From an uncultured Prevotella sp. (GTDB lineage Bacteria > Bacteroidota > Bacteroidia > Bacteroidales > Bacteroidaceae), in contig CAMJBL010000006.1 in NCBI GenBank assembly GCA_946403845.1, positions 26,899 to 90,898 of the forward strand: a stretch of DNA of 64,000 nucleotides. Direction: 5' to 3'. The position numbers were made by a program, and so were the translations under genes. The notes under the pieces were generated by a model. The model was not told where the DNA came from. It did no database searches and saw nothing but the letters and a program-made list of their open reading frames with translations. Position 1 is the first letter of the stretch. The number at the start of each line of letters is the position of its first letter. Shown piece after piece: positions 35,401-44,626 of the stretch.

Positions 35401-37638
35401 TTATTTGTTTTTGATGACTCTGAATGTGAATGTTTGATAGCCTAAGAGACCTGAACCATCAATAGCTTCAACGATGCCGATAAACTCTGTATTGACATCA
35501 GAGGCCATAAAGGGTACTTCTGCATTGCCGTTCTCATCGGTCAGTACGGCGGGTTTCCATTGCAAGGTGTTTCGAGCATCGGGTGTTGGTGTCATAAGGT
35601 CGATGGAGTCTGGCTCATAAAACTCACGTTTCGGATAATAACCCTGTGCCTTCCACATGCCATATTTCTTTAGCAATTCCTCTTCGGTATATTGAGGCCC
35701 AGAATACACAATGTTAAAGGGGTCCATTTTCAGCATCCATTTCCCATTAGGGCCGCCTGGTTCATATTTAATAAGTCTGTACGTTTCACCCCGTTTAGGC
35801 AACCGACGTTTTAAATCTGGTTTAGGTGGGTAATAGCCTACAGGATGGTGTGAGTAACCATGATAGTCGTTAAGATAGCCACTTGTACCATCTGCGTGAC
35901 AATCACAAACCCATTCGCCGCTTGCCAGGATGGCGAGGCTATCCAATGACCCTATTACCTTATCACGATAGGGCGATTGATGCTTGGCCATCACATAGAC
36001 ATCCTTCAGCACCACCGTTCCGAATCCGTTGGTGATATTGCGCTCACCGTGAGCAGTCTTAAAGATATAATGTTGAGGCAGGTATCTTGGTCTACCTTGC
36101 TGATAGCAGTTGATGGTGTCGAACGGACTGACTAATGATAGACGGGCCTTGGGACTTTTCACCAATGGCTTCAGATAGATATTACCCCATAGATTCTTCA
36201 TCAGAATAGGATTGATCTCAAATCGTCCTAAGGAATCTGTCATCACCATACAGGTATCGCTCTGTGGCGTGAATGTCTGTATATACTGCCATCTTTCTTT
36301 TAAGTCTTTTCCTTTCACGCCATCGGTGATGATTGGAGTTCCTTGTGCCAGCTCCCGATCCCAGACATAGCGTCTCCATCCTTGCGTCATCAGCAACAGG
36401 TCGAGAGCTTGCAAACGGTCTTCATTCTGATCATCGAAATAGTAGGTAGGATTGAATATATTGCCTCGTATCTCTTCAGACAGGAAACAATGCGAGAGGA
36501 TATTTTCGTGACCAGGCTGATAGAGATAGGCCTTGTCGAAGATACTAATAGCCAGTTCTGCTTTGATAGGTTGCTCAGAAGGATCGGTCACCTTTAAGGT
36601 TGTCTTACCTTCATCGCGTCGATTGTATTGTTGGCGATCGGTCTTTGCTGAAATCTTCAGTTGTTGTTGGGGATTTACATATACGAGCCTTTCTGCTATC
36701 GGTCTGTTGCCTTCCATCAGCGTTATCTCTACGATGCCCTGCATAAGAAAATTATCTATAGGCAGTTTCACTTCCTGCTGACCTCTAACGGTGCCTTTTG
36801 CACTACAGCATAAGATGTCACGCATCTTAGCCAAGATTGTAAACTGTCGAGTCATAGTGTCAGGAGCCGATATCAGGAGGGTAATACCTGAATTGTTGTT
36901 ACGAGTGACACGAAGGGCCATTCCCTTAGGCTCGATAGCGGGAAAGGGATAGCTTCTGCCATCAGATAGCACCACCTTGTAATCCTTACCGCTATGAGGA
37001 CACAGAGTAAACAGTCCCATTCCGTCATGTATGCTGTGGATAGCGGCTTTCTCGTGGCCGTCCTCTATTACCTTGCCCGACACCTCTTCAGGCAGTCCGT
37101 TTCCGTAGGTAGCTTTGAATGCGACGACAGCATTAACGCCATCTATCAGATTTCCGCCCTCAGGGAACAAGTCGAAACGATGCTTGGCTGAAAGCCTTTG
37201 GATGGAGTCTTGCTTGACTGCCTCAGAGGAGATGGAGTCCATCTGTGTCACACGATCTACCACCCGAATCCTACGTGGACGGATGGCGATGGTGCTATCG
37301 GTAGTAAACGAAGAGCGGGTATATCCTTCTATGAAGTATTCTCCTTGTTGCCATTTGTCGCCTATATAAACATGTCCGTCGCCTCGTCCATCCGTCAACG
37401 GATACTTTTCGCTCCATACCACATCACCCGTTTCGCTTCTCATCTGCAGATAGAGCGTCTTACTCCTGTCCGACAAAGCCAGCGTTTGCCTATCCATCAG
37501 ATAAGCCTTAAACCACATATCCTCACCCGTCTCATATATCTCCTTACTAGGAAAGATATACAGCAAGTCGCTATCTTCCTGTCCCAGTCCCGTCATACAG
37601 ACGAGCGCAAACAATGAGGTGATGATGGTTCTCTTCAT
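35401..37638 (-). CDS. MG2 (alpha-2-macroglobulin-like) domain secreted protein
   Basis: A 745-aa protein; the ATG at 37638 gives a signal peptide (MKRTIITSLFALVCMTGLG). Residues about 25-130 resemble the MG2 domain (IFPSKEIYETGEDMWFKAYLMD, then GDGHVYIGDKWQQGEYFIEGYTRSSF). More beta-sandwich sequence follows (TVLKVTDPSEQPIKAELAISIFDKAYL at about 380-410), ending with ENGNAEVPFMASDVNTEFIGIVEAIDGSG, which resembles an A2M-type domain. There is no thioester (CGEQ) motif, so it is not a trap-type macroglobulin. Such proteins are commonly encoded beside outer-membrane receptors in Bacteroidota, as here (9 bases to the beta-barrel gene; 1 base after the thioredoxin gene). Likely an envelope accessory of that receptor. 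Confidence 0.78.
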   Translation of the reverse strand: MKRTIITSLFALVCMTGLGQEDSDLLYIFPSKEIYETGEDMWFKAYLMDRQTLALSDRSKTLYLQMRSETGDVVWSEKYPLTDGRGDGHVYIGDKWQQGEYFIEGYTRSSFTTDSTIAIRPRRIRVVDRVTQMDSISSEAVKQDSIQRLSAKHRFDLFPEGGNLIDGVNAVVAFKATYGNGLPEEVSGKVIEDGHEKAAIHSIHDGMGLFTLCPHSGKDYKVVLSDGRSYPFPAIEPKGMALRVTRNNNSGITLLISAPDTMTRQFTILAKMRDILCCSAKGTVRGQQEVKLPIDNFLMQGIVEITLMEGNRPIAERLVYVNPQQQLKISAKTDRQQYNRRDEGKTTLKVTDPSEQPIKAELAISIFDKAYLYQPGHENILSHCFLSEEIRGNIFNPTYYFDDQNEDRLQALDLLLMTQGWRRYVWDRELAQGTPIITDGVKGKDLKERWQYIQTFTPQSDTCMVMTDSLGRFEINPILMKNLWGNIYLKPLVKSPKARLSLVSPFDTINCYQQGRPRYLPQHYIFKTAHGERNITNGFGTVVLKDVYVMAKHQSPYRDKVIGSLDSLAILASGEWVCDCHADGTSGYLNDYHGYSHHPVGYYPPKPDLKRRLPKRGETYRLIKYEPGGPNGKWMLKMDPFNIVYSGPQYTEEELLKKYGMWKAQGYYPKREFYEPDSIDLMTPTPDARNTLQWKPAVLTDENGNAEVPFMASDVNTEFIGIVEAIDGSGLLGYQTFTFRVIKNK

Positions 37639-37639
37639 A

Positions 37640-39643
37640 TTACTTATTGAACGTGTCGATCGTTTCTTTAAGATGGTTTGCATCGTTAGCACGAATCCAG
37701 TCGTAGTCATGGATATTGCCCTGCTTATCAATCAGTATATAGGTTGGGAAGGCGTTCACATTTAGATAGTGCTCAATAGAACTCTGCTGGTCTTCGGGCA
37801 GATTATAGTGCACGCAGTTGTCGCCTGTCAGATTGTATTCTTTAATAACATTCTTCCATGATTCATCGCTACTGCGGTTGGCCAGATAAAGATATACGAT
37901 ATCGTAGTCCTTCAAAGCTTCTTTCAGCTTGTGCGACTCCTTCAGTGCTGCCTTGCAAGGGCCACACCATGTGCCCCAAATATCGAGAAAGATAATACGA
38001 CCTTTGTATGGTTCGATCATTTTTCGTAAAATCGCCTCACCATCACTCATATTCTCAACATCTGTTGAAGGGCGTAGGCTTGCTGCACTTGTCAGATCCT
38101 GATTCTGAAGGGCAGCATATTTGTCGTTCAACTTCTTTATCGTATTGAGTGCCACAGGCAGTTTTATTTCCCGCTCTGCACATTCCATCATTAATGGTGG
38201 AAGTGGATTGCGAGTAGCGTCAATTAATCTCCATAGATAGCAAGCCAAGTAGATATCGCGCAAATCTCGGTCACAGCCTACGGAATCAATCGTTGCGAGG
38301 TTCGAACGGATATTTATCGCTGCCTGTTCTCTTTCTAATGGTTCACCCAGACGATCAAACAGTTTGTAGGTCTTGGCTACGGTGTCATTTTTCTCAAACA
38401 TCTCTATCAACCGATGACTCTCCTCATGACTCTTGGCAAAACTTAGTTTACGATCCATCTCTTTAGCCAAGGGGCTATAATCATCCAATAGTTTTGACTC
38501 CTCTGGTGTCAGTTTGATGATGCCCTGCTGCTCCAGACGTCTCACAGCCCTGACGGTCTGATCACCTGAATCAATTTGGCGTCTCTCATTCAACTGGTCT
38601 ATGTAGTCGCGCATAAACGTTGAAAAGTCTCGGTAAAGGGTGTATGGCTTCACTTTCTGCTGCCAGAGTTGACCTACATAGTCCATATATTCCTGTGGCA
38701 ACTCCCTACCAGGCATGTGGAAGCGGGCCTGCATCATCGACTCGCCCTGCCCCGTTAGATAGTAGCTAGTCAGGTAGTCGATATAGCGTTGCGAGAGGTT
38801 GGGGTGTTGGGATATGCGCTCTTGCAATTCGGCCATACGTGACAAACGCATACTATCTGTATGTGTCTTGAATTGCATGGCAGTCATATTGGCTGGCTCC
38901 ACATCTTCAATGCGGTCATTGGCAAATTGATGGGGATAGGCTAAGAGTTCATTCTGTACTCTGACATCATCACCCATAAAGATTCTTTGACCCGTCTTGA
39001 AATCACAAAGCAGGAAATAGGTTTTCCCTGGTTCCATAACACTACTGAGCATGATACGCCTCCAGTCGATAAACACCTGTGAAGTGTTTATTAGTGGTAT
39101 CTTGAGAGAAAAACGACCCAATGAATCCATCTTTGTATAAGCACTTATTTGTTGTCTGGCAAAGAGATTCTCGTAGCCTACTTCAAATTCCCTGCCAAAT
39201 TTCCAACCTTGTTCGGGCATATCTTTCATCCATCCAATCAAAGTGGCGCTATCGCCCATCTGGTAGTTATTGTCAACAAAACCCATACGCTGATCCTTGA
39301 TAGGATAATCGGGCAAAGCTGCTGTAGTGATGGGACTACAAACAACAGGCTTCTCACTACCGATGGTAATCGAACGTAAGCCACTATTGAGTTTGCCAAC
39401 CTTGATGATGATACCATTATTGAGCGTCAACGTGTAGGCATCCTTATTCTCTGTCTGAGTAGCAATATCCCACACCATATTATTATAAATCACATGCTTA
39501 GGTGCAAAGCCTACGAACCAATCGCCAGTCACCTCATTACGCCAATAGGTATCAGCGATAGTCTTTCTTTGTGACTTAACCTCTTGTGCTTGCCCCGTCA
39601 TGAAGATGATGGTAAGTAGCACCGTGATGATGGTTCTCTTCAT
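37640..39643 (-). CDS. TlpA-like thioredoxin-domain protein
   Basis: A 667-aa secreted or periplasmic protein; the ATG at 39643 starts the signal peptide MKRTIITVLLTIIFMTGQAQ. The C-terminal 150 residues are a TlpA/AhpC-type thioredoxin fold with WCGPC at 559-563 (IIFLDIWGTWCGPCKAALKE), and FPTYILIDKQGNI with the cis-Pro. The first 500 residues are a beta-rich region followed by helices (LSRMAELQERISQHPNLSQRYIDYLTSYYL), as in DUF4369-type Bacteroidota proteins. The likely role is thiol-disulfide exchange or reduction in the periplasm. It is embedded in the run with MG2 and beta-barrel genes. Its first 20 codon bases match those of the MG2 gene. Confidence 0.85.
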   Translation of the reverse strand: MKRTIITVLLTIIFMTGQAQEVKSQRKTIADTYWRNEVTGDWFVGFAPKHVIYNNMVWDIATQTENKDAYTLTLNNGIIIKVGKLNSGLRSITIGSEKPVVCSPITTAALPDYPIKDQRMGFVDNNYQMGDSATLIGWMKDMPEQGWKFGREFEVGYENLFARQQISAYTKMDSLGRFSLKIPLINTSQVFIDWRRIMLSSVMEPGKTYFLLCDFKTGQRIFMGDDVRVQNELLAYPHQFANDRIEDVEPANMTAMQFKTHTDSMRLSRMAELQERISQHPNLSQRYIDYLTSYYLTGQGESMMQARFHMPGRELPQEYMDYVGQLWQQKVKPYTLYRDFSTFMRDYIDQLNERRQIDSGDQTVRAVRRLEQQGIIKLTPEESKLLDDYSPLAKEMDRKLSFAKSHEESHRLIEMFEKNDTVAKTYKLFDRLGEPLEREQAAINIRSNLATIDSVGCDRDLRDIYLACYLWRLIDATRNPLPPLMMECAEREIKLPVALNTIKKLNDKYAALQNQDLTSAASLRPSTDVENMSDGEAILRKMIEPYKGRIIFLDIWGTWCGPCKAALKESHKLKEALKDYDIVYLYLANRSSDESWKNVIKEYNLTGDNCVHYNLPEDQQSSIEHYLNVNAFPTYILIDKQGNIHDYDWIRANDANHLKETIDTFNK

Positions 39644-39647
39644 ATTA

Positions 39648-40244
39648 TTAATGTACAATGACTCCGATGATATAATAATGTGGAACGAATTTCAGGATAT
39701 CCGACGAGAGATCTGGTTTAATGGTGTTTTCGCCACAGAAGCGGGTTATCTTCCATTTTTCATCATACCAGACAGAGCCGCAGAGTACTAACGGGATAAA
39801 CTTTTCTTTCTCAAATGATGACATCTCAAAAGGACGTGTATGGTATTGTGTCATCCATTTGTTTTCACTGGCCCAATAAACGGGTTTAAGGGATATACTA
39901 CCTGTGTAGGTGAAAGTATCTTCCAGGCTGTAGCAGTATTTCTGTGTAGAATCATTCTCAGCAGGCAGAAAGCCGATAATCAGTTTCTTTCCTTTTGGTT
40001 CAAAGGCATAAGCACTACCTAAGACAGAGTAAGATTGTGTTTCTTTACCTTCGCTGAATGCCTTCAGGTACATTTCTATCTTACAACCCTTCAGTTGGCT
40101 GACATCGAAACTGTACGCCATATAACCCTTGGCATTGAACAGAGCGAGATAATCACTAAACGTAGGTTCATTTATTATAATCTCCTGCGCCTGTCCCACC
40201 ATCGCGACAAATGCGAGCAATATTGTTGATAATAGTTTCTTCAT
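39648..40244 (-). CDS. Small secreted protein, function unknown
   Basis: A 198-aa protein with a signal peptide (MKKLLSTILLAFVAMVGQAQ). The rest is beta-rich (KGYMAYSFDVSQLKGCKIEMYL, GSAYAFEPKGKKLIIGFLP, YTGSISLKPVYWASENKW) with no recognised motif. It is 5 bases downstream of the PH-like membrane protein and 4 bases upstream of the thioredoxin gene, so it belongs to the same transcript. The signal peptide resembles those of the thioredoxin, MG2 and esterase proteins. Confidence 0.7.
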   Translation of the reverse strand: MKKLLSTILLAFVAMVGQAQEIIINEPTFSDYLALFNAKGYMAYSFDVSQLKGCKIEMYLKAFSEGKETQSYSVLGSAYAFEPKGKKLIIGFLPAENDSTQKYCYSLEDTFTYTGSISLKPVYWASENKWMTQYHTRPFEMSSFEKEKFIPLVLCGSVWYDEKWKITRFCGENTIKPDLSSDILKFVPHYYIIGVIVH

Positions 40245-40249
40245 CCTGT

Positions 40250-40741
40250 CTATTTGTTTATGCGGGAGTTCAGCAAATCACAGATTTCTTGGGGCTTCAT
40301 GGTGAGACCGCTTACATAGACCTCATAAGGATAACCCTGCATAGCGGCCTTCAAGCGTCGTTTGCGATCTTCAGTATTATTCTCTTTATGACCTTCCCAC
40401 GTGTCTTCCTTATAGCGTATACCAATAAATGTACGCCCTTTGAATTTATCGACGTAGAATGACTCAACCCCAGACAACTGTACGACCCATGGCTCCGAGA
40501 CATTTACCCTCAACTGAACATCGGTGACAACAAGTTTCGTCTTGCGTTGGATGTATGCAGGGACTAAAATGATTGAAATTATGCAGATGAACATCGTTAT
40601 CATGTGATACTTTTCTGCCCCTATAGCCCCCGGGCCTCCAACTATTCTGCTTACACCCATGATAATTGCAAAACATGCTGCCACAGCCAAAAGAATGTAG
40701 ATCCATACTTTGATGGATACGTTGATTTTTATTTCTTCCAT
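40250..40741 (-). CDS. Two-TM membrane protein with PH-like C-terminal domain (STM3941-like)
   Basis: A 163-aa inner-membrane protein. Two transmembrane helices lie at about 9-30 and 43-61 (VWIYILLAVAACFAIIMGVS; MITMFICIISIILVPAYI). The C-terminal cytoplasmic part (about 65-163) reads as a bacterial PH-like domain: KLVVTDVQLRVNVSEPWVVQLSGVESFYVDKFKGRTFIGIRY, ending YEVYVSGLTMKPQEICDLLN. This arrangement resembles the STM3941 family, whose function is unknown. Genes on both sides are within a few to about 65 bases on the same strand. The upstream gap holds a 16-codon orphan leader ORF. Confidence 0.72.
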   Translation of the reverse strand: MEEIKINVSIKVWIYILLAVAACFAIIMGVSRIVGGPGAIGAEKYHMITMFICIISIILVPAYIQRKTKLVVTDVQLRVNVSEPWVVQLSGVESFYVDKFKGRTFIGIRYKEDTWEGHKENNTEDRKRRLKAAMQGYPYEVYVSGLTMKPQEICDLLNSRINK

Positions 40742-40747
40742 ACTATT

Positions 40748-40798
40748 TTAATTATTCGGTAATTTTTCTTGGGAAGCAGTGATAATGGTTTTCTTCAT
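40748..40798 (-). pseudogene. Orphan 16-codon leader ORF, probable signal-peptide remnant
   Basis: ATG at 40798 reads MKKTIITASQEKLPNN and stops at 40748. Its DNA start (ATGAAGAAAACCATTATCAC) is very close to the starts of the thioredoxin, MG2 and esterase genes of the same run (ATGAAGAGAACCATCATCAC in the first two). The hydrophobic core is missing, so this looks like the leftover 5' end of a lost secreted-protein gene, or a leader cassette without a gene. It could also be translated as a tiny leader peptide. Confidence 0.5.
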
Positions 40799-40806
40799 CT
40801 AACAGT

Positions 40807-41487
40807 TTAGTTACAAACAAACAAGTTATTTGCACAGATTATGGCCAGTAAGTTGTTTAATGCATGGGCGATGATGCAGTAACGGATATCGCCATACTTC
40901 ATATAAATCAAACATAACGGGATGGCTATAATAAGGGTATCTATCCTTATGATGTTTTGGCCTAAATGCATGAGGAAGAATGCAATAGCGCTGGTGATGA
41001 CGATTGCGATGTTAGAAAAGTTTGCTCTTTGCATCATATCGACAATCCATTTCCTGAATATCAGTTCTTCTGTTAAAGGTGTGAGAATGACTAAGCAAAA
41101 CAGGCCAGTTAGTATGCTGGCGGTACTAATTTGCGTGTTTTGAGGATATGCACCTGTAAACAAATAATACTCTACCACAACGATCAACTGCCATAAGACA
41201 CCCAATGCCAATGAAAGCATAAGGACTTTCGTATTCATCTTGTCTCTTTTGAAAGCCCATATGCCGAGTTTCTCCTTTTTGCTATGTATGGACAAGGCGA
41301 TTAACAGAACCATACATAATATCCCAAAGCCGTTAGCTACCAAAGTCGGATTGAGATCAGAATGATTATTTATCACAAAAAGCCACATATAAGGTACGCC
41401 AATCACCGCAAAAGCCAACAGGCATGACAATGCGAACAGAAGCATTTTTGTGATACAAGTCTTTTTGCTGTACGTAACAGTATTCAT
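40807..41487 (-). CDS. CPBP family intramembrane metalloprotease
   Basis: A 226-aa multi-pass membrane protein starting at the ATG at 41487 (MNTVTYSKKTCITKMLLFAL). It carries the family's three motifs: TPLTEELIFRKW (Glu140-Glu141 and Arg145), FFLMHLGQN (first His) and IIAHALNNLL (second His), spread over about six helices. CPBP (CAAX-protease and bacteriocin-processing) proteins cleave membrane or lipidated peptides, and some provide bacteriocin immunity. Within a sigma/anti-sigma operon it could process a membrane signal protein, but that is inference. It is 26 bases downstream of the 119-aa membrane protein gene. Confidence 0.85.
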   Translation of the reverse strand: MNTVTYSKKTCITKMLLFALSCLLAFAVIGVPYMWLFVINNHSDLNPTLVANGFGILCMVLLIALSIHSKKEKLGIWAFKRDKMNTKVLMLSLALGVLWQLIVVVEYYLFTGAYPQNTQISTASILTGLFCLVILTPLTEELIFRKWIVDMMQRANFSNIAIVITSAIAFFLMHLGQNIIRIDTLIIAIPLCLIYMKYGDIRYCIIAHALNNLLAIICANNLFVCN

Positions 41488-41513
41488 ACAATTATCTGGT
41501 TGATTATTTAAAT

Positions 41514-41873
41514 TTAATCCTGCGGTTCGTCCTTCGCCACACGCTTGAATCCAAAGATTAGGTGCAGCACGTAGAAAATGCCGGCTCCAAGAAGAAGTGC
41601 AATGATTCTCAGCCAATTGATGGGATTTAAGAACAGCACGTCCAGACATTCATAGAACAGACAAACCAGCGTACAATAGAAAATAGCTCTCGGTACACTA
41701 TATTCTACTTTGAACAGTGCGAAATATACGCAGACAAAGATCGGAATTTTAAACAACTCTGGGAAGCTCCTTGCATAATGTTCATCAATTAAGGGACAAG
41801 AGTATCTAATTGTCCAACAAATCAACAGCAGCAAGACCGCCACCGCACCATAAATAATCTTAATTCTTTTCAT
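41514..41873 (-). CDS. Small membrane protein (DUF2809-like), function unknown
   Basis: A 119-aa protein with four predicted transmembrane helices (about 5-22, 42-58, 65-85, 87-107) and a conserved-looking DEHYARSFPELFKIPIFVC loop between the first two. The layout resembles the DUF2809 family of small membrane proteins, but the match is from memory and not firm. It lies 18 bases after the esterase gene and 26 bases before the CPBP protease gene, on the same strand, and so is probably co-transcribed. Confidence 0.65.
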   Translation of the reverse strand: MKRIKIIYGAVAVLLLLICWTIRYSCPLIDEHYARSFPELFKIPIFVCVYFALFKVEYSVPRAIFYCTLVCLFYECLDVLFLNPINWLRIIALLLGAGIFYVLHLIFGFKRVAKDEPQD

Positions 41874-41891
41874 ATCTCTATTATTTTATAT

Positions 41892-43421
41892 CTAATTATT
41901 TGAAGCTCTGAGTGAACGGACATATTTCATGAATCCGTCGATAATTTTGATGCGCTCCTGATTGGGCGTTGTAATGAGTGACGCACCATTGTTAAACTGC
42001 ATGACGGTAGGTTTGCCGTCTTCGAACTCAGGCCAGTTTGGCATTCCATCAGAGTTTGGATTCATCGTCTTGGCAAAGTTCACCCAATACTGCTGCATCA
42101 AGTCACCCACCCTCTTCTCCTGCGGATACTTCGCAGCCTGGTTGTCGAAGGCGCCTTTCAGATACATCATATCATCGCAATGGGCTGCACCAAGGCGATT
42201 GCCCTTGGCATAGACCGTCGTATCCGACTTCTGAGCCAGATAAGCCACATAGACAGGACGCTTGCCAGTTTGTTTCTGCAGCGTGGCCCAGGCATATGCC
42301 GGCCAGCCGAAACCCACGTCACGCACGAAGTCGCGCATGCTGAACAGGCGTTCCTCATCGGTAGTGCCAGGATAGAGAGCCTTCGCACTGTCAGCCCATT
42401 GACCAGGCAACTGTTTGAACTGTTGCTCATACTGCTCAGCACTCACTTTCTCGAAATCCACAGCACCCTCATCGCTGTTATGCATGATCAGCACGGGCAC
42501 ATCGTTGTAGTTGCCTTTCTGATAAAGGTCGTAGATAGGTTCTGGAATCACATAACCATCGACAATGGGCGAACAGGCTGGGAAATTCACACCATTGCCC
42601 GTCAGCGCCTTGGCATCCATCTGACGCATCTCGGCGATGGAATTCTTCTTCAGCTGACTCATAAACATCTGACCTACCGCCTGAGCCAGTTCCTGATTAA
42701 TGACACCCGTTGGCGACAAGAAGGCACCACTCTGACTGATACAGGCACGGAACAAACCCTTGGCCAGCGGCGAGGCACAAAGGATATGACAACTCATAGC
42801 ACCAGCAGACTCACCGAAGATAGTCACCTTCTGAGGGTCGCCGCCGAAATTCCTGATATTGCGCTGTACCCATTGCAGGGCAAATATCTGATCCAAAAGG
42901 CCATAATTACCGGAATGTCCATCCGACTCCTTGGCCAGATCGGCATGTGCCATGAAACCCAAAGAACCTGCACGATATTCGATGGAGACTGCAACGACAC
43001 CTTTGCGGGCCAGACTCTGCCACAAGTCGCCACCATAATGCTCCGTCTGAAAACCGCCGCCATGGATAAACACCATCACGGGCAGGGCCTCGTTGACACT
43101 CTTGGCTGGTGTGGTGACACTCAGATACAGACAGTCCTCGCTCATCATGTCGTACTTCACATAACTCTTTTCGGGCTGTGGGGGCCATTTGGCCACATCA
43201 TCCGCCTTCAGAACGCCCTTCCAAGGCTTGGCGGGCTGTGGCGCCTTCCATCGCAGTTCGCCCACGGGTGGAGCAGCATAGGGGATGGCTTTGTACACGG
43301 CGAGGTCTGTGCCGTCGAGAACACCCTCGACATCACCTGTTTCTACATGTGTTTTAAGCAGCGGCTGTGCCTGCCCCGTTAGTGCAACAAGGGCCAATAA
43401 AGTAGTAATGATGGTTTTCAT
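41892..43421 (-). CDS. Secreted type-B carboxylesterase
   Basis: A 509-aa alpha/beta-hydrolase (signal MKTIITTLLALVALTGQAQ). It has the classical carboxylesterase pattern: GVLDGTDLAVYKAIPYAAPPVGELRW, EDCLYLSV, FIHGGGFQTE (oxyanion hole), the nucleophile elbow GESAGAMS with Ser205, and a C-terminal His in GAAHCDDMMYL. Family members hydrolyse ester bonds, and in plant-fibre degraders they often remove acetyl or feruloyl groups from pectin or xylan. Here it lies in the sigma-factor-led run, five bases after a 399-aa secreted protein and not next to the lyases. The substrate is therefore uncertain. Confidence 0.9.
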   Translation of the reverse strand: MKTIITTLLALVALTGQAQPLLKTHVETGDVEGVLDGTDLAVYKAIPYAAPPVGELRWKAPQPAKPWKGVLKADDVAKWPPQPEKSYVKYDMMSEDCLYLSVTTPAKSVNEALPVMVFIHGGGFQTEHYGGDLWQSLARKGVVAVSIEYRAGSLGFMAHADLAKESDGHSGNYGLLDQIFALQWVQRNIRNFGGDPQKVTIFGESAGAMSCHILCASPLAKGLFRACISQSGAFLSPTGVINQELAQAVGQMFMSQLKKNSIAEMRQMDAKALTGNGVNFPACSPIVDGYVIPEPIYDLYQKGNYNDVPVLIMHNSDEGAVDFEKVSAEQYEQQFKQLPGQWADSAKALYPGTTDEERLFSMRDFVRDVGFGWPAYAWATLQKQTGKRPVYVAYLAQKSDTTVYAKGNRLGAAHCDDMMYLKGAFDNQAAKYPQEKRVGDLMQQYWVNFAKTMNPNSDGMPNWPEFEDGKPTVMQFNNGASLITTPNQERIKIIDGFMKYVRSLRASNN

Positions 43422-43426
43422 ATTTC

Positions 43427-44626
43427 TTATTTCACGATGATTCTGGGATGATAGTCAAATAACTTCTGATTTTCACGTAATTGCTTAACGCTAAGGTTAT
43501 GGAACACATGACCTGACCAATTGGCGCCCCAGGCATTAAAGGGCTCACCCTCAGGCACAATCATGGTGAAGGTGCTGATGCCAAGAGGCAGCGGATCATA
43601 CACCTCCATAAAAGCGATATAGTCACCGGCATGGCCTTCCATAAAGAATGTCTCACCCATTGGAACACCCTGCACCTCACGGATCTTGTACTGATGGCCC
43701 GCTTCGTCGATGAGCATCGTTCCACGTTCGAAGCCCCAATACTCAGCTGTCCAGTTCTGCTCATAAGCGACTGCGATATAGGTAGCTTCTGGCGTAAGCC
43801 ATATGGCCATCGTGTTGTCAGGCTGTGGTTTGATCAAGTGGGCATCTGTCAGCACCTTCCACGTGTTCCAGTTCTGCAGGTCATAGGGCTTGTCTTCACT
43901 CATATGCGCCTTCAGCAGACGCGGTTTATGGAATTGAGGGATGGTGTCGTATGGTTGTCCGTAAGTCAACGTGAGGGTAACGGAATACGGCGTCAGCTTC
44001 TGTTTCGTTCCCATCAGGTTCCAGTTGGGCAGACCATAGAAACTCACTTCCTTTGTAGACGCCGGCAGAGGTGCGAAGAAAATCTTGAAATCGACGACGT
44101 CGCCTTTCTTTGCCTTCACGTCGAAATGCTGACGATAAGTATCGGGTTCTGTACGACGCATGTGGTATTGGGCGCCCGTCTCGGTATCCACGATACAGGT
44201 CTCCTCGCCTGTCAACCAGAAGTTTGTCAGGACATCGGCAGGCATGCGTAAATAGCAATGCAGTACCGTCTCGTTATTCTCCAGACTCAATTTCCAACTC
44301 ATCGGCATATAGGGTTGTTCGTCGAGCGGCATTTGGCTGACTTCAGGGAATATTTTCAGATAGTCTTTCTCTACGGGCGGTTCTACCATCCCGCAATGTT
44401 CCTTGATCCAATCGAAATTGGCAACGGACCAGGCAGCCGTCGTTTTCTTTGTCTTTTTGTCAATGACGACATCAGGACGGGGCATAAACACGCCCACGCT
44501 CTTTGCCAGCACTCTTTCGTTGTCCGACTGATAATCCATACGCCAGGTGCCATTGGCGGTTATCGGCTGCGCACTTATGGCGGAGCTTACTAACAAAAAG
44601 CAGTAAATAGTCAAAATTTTTCTCAT
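43427..44626 (-). CDS. Secreted protein of unknown function in sigma-factor operon
   Basis: A 399-aa protein with a signal peptide (MRKILTIYCFLLVSSAISA). It seems to hold two related beta-rich halves: each has an NWNLMGT or NWTAEYWGFERGT-type stretch followed by KGDVVDFKIFFAPLPASTKEVSFYG or AGDYIAFMEVYDPLPLGISTFTM. No catalytic motif or known family is recognised. Its ATG overlaps the anti-sigma stop as ATGA, so it is co-translated with the regulator and is a good candidate for the envelope component tied to that sigma factor. Confidence 0.72.
   Translation of the reverse strand: MRKILTIYCFLLVSSAISAQPITANGTWRMDYQSDNERVLAKSVGVFMPRPDVVIDKKTKKTTAAWSVANFDWIKEHCGMVEPPVEKDYLKIFPEVSQMPLDEQPYMPMSWKLSLENNETVLHCYLRMPADVLTNFWLTGEETCIVDTETGAQYHMRRTEPDTYRQHFDVKAKKGDVVDFKIFFAPLPASTKEVSFYGLPNWNLMGTKQKLTPYSVTLTLTYGQPYDTIPQFHKPRLLKAHMSEDKPYDLQNWNTWKVLTDAHLIKPQPDNTMAIWLTPEATYIAVAYEQNWTAEYWGFERGTMLIDEAGHQYKIREVQGVPMGETFFMEGHAGDYIAFMEVYDPLPLGISTFTMIVPEGEPFNAWGANWSGHVFHNLSVKQLRENQKLFDYHPRIIVK

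Noticed and set aside
41488..41649. N-terminal extension of the CPBP protease by 54 residues
   Set aside because: It would overlap the upstream membrane protein gene and has cytoplasm-like, non-membrane composition; ATG 41487 gives a normal membrane protein.
42180..43382. 400-codon plus-strand frame opposite the carboxylesterase
   Set aside because: The esterase has all catalytic motifs; the opposite frame is a composition shadow.
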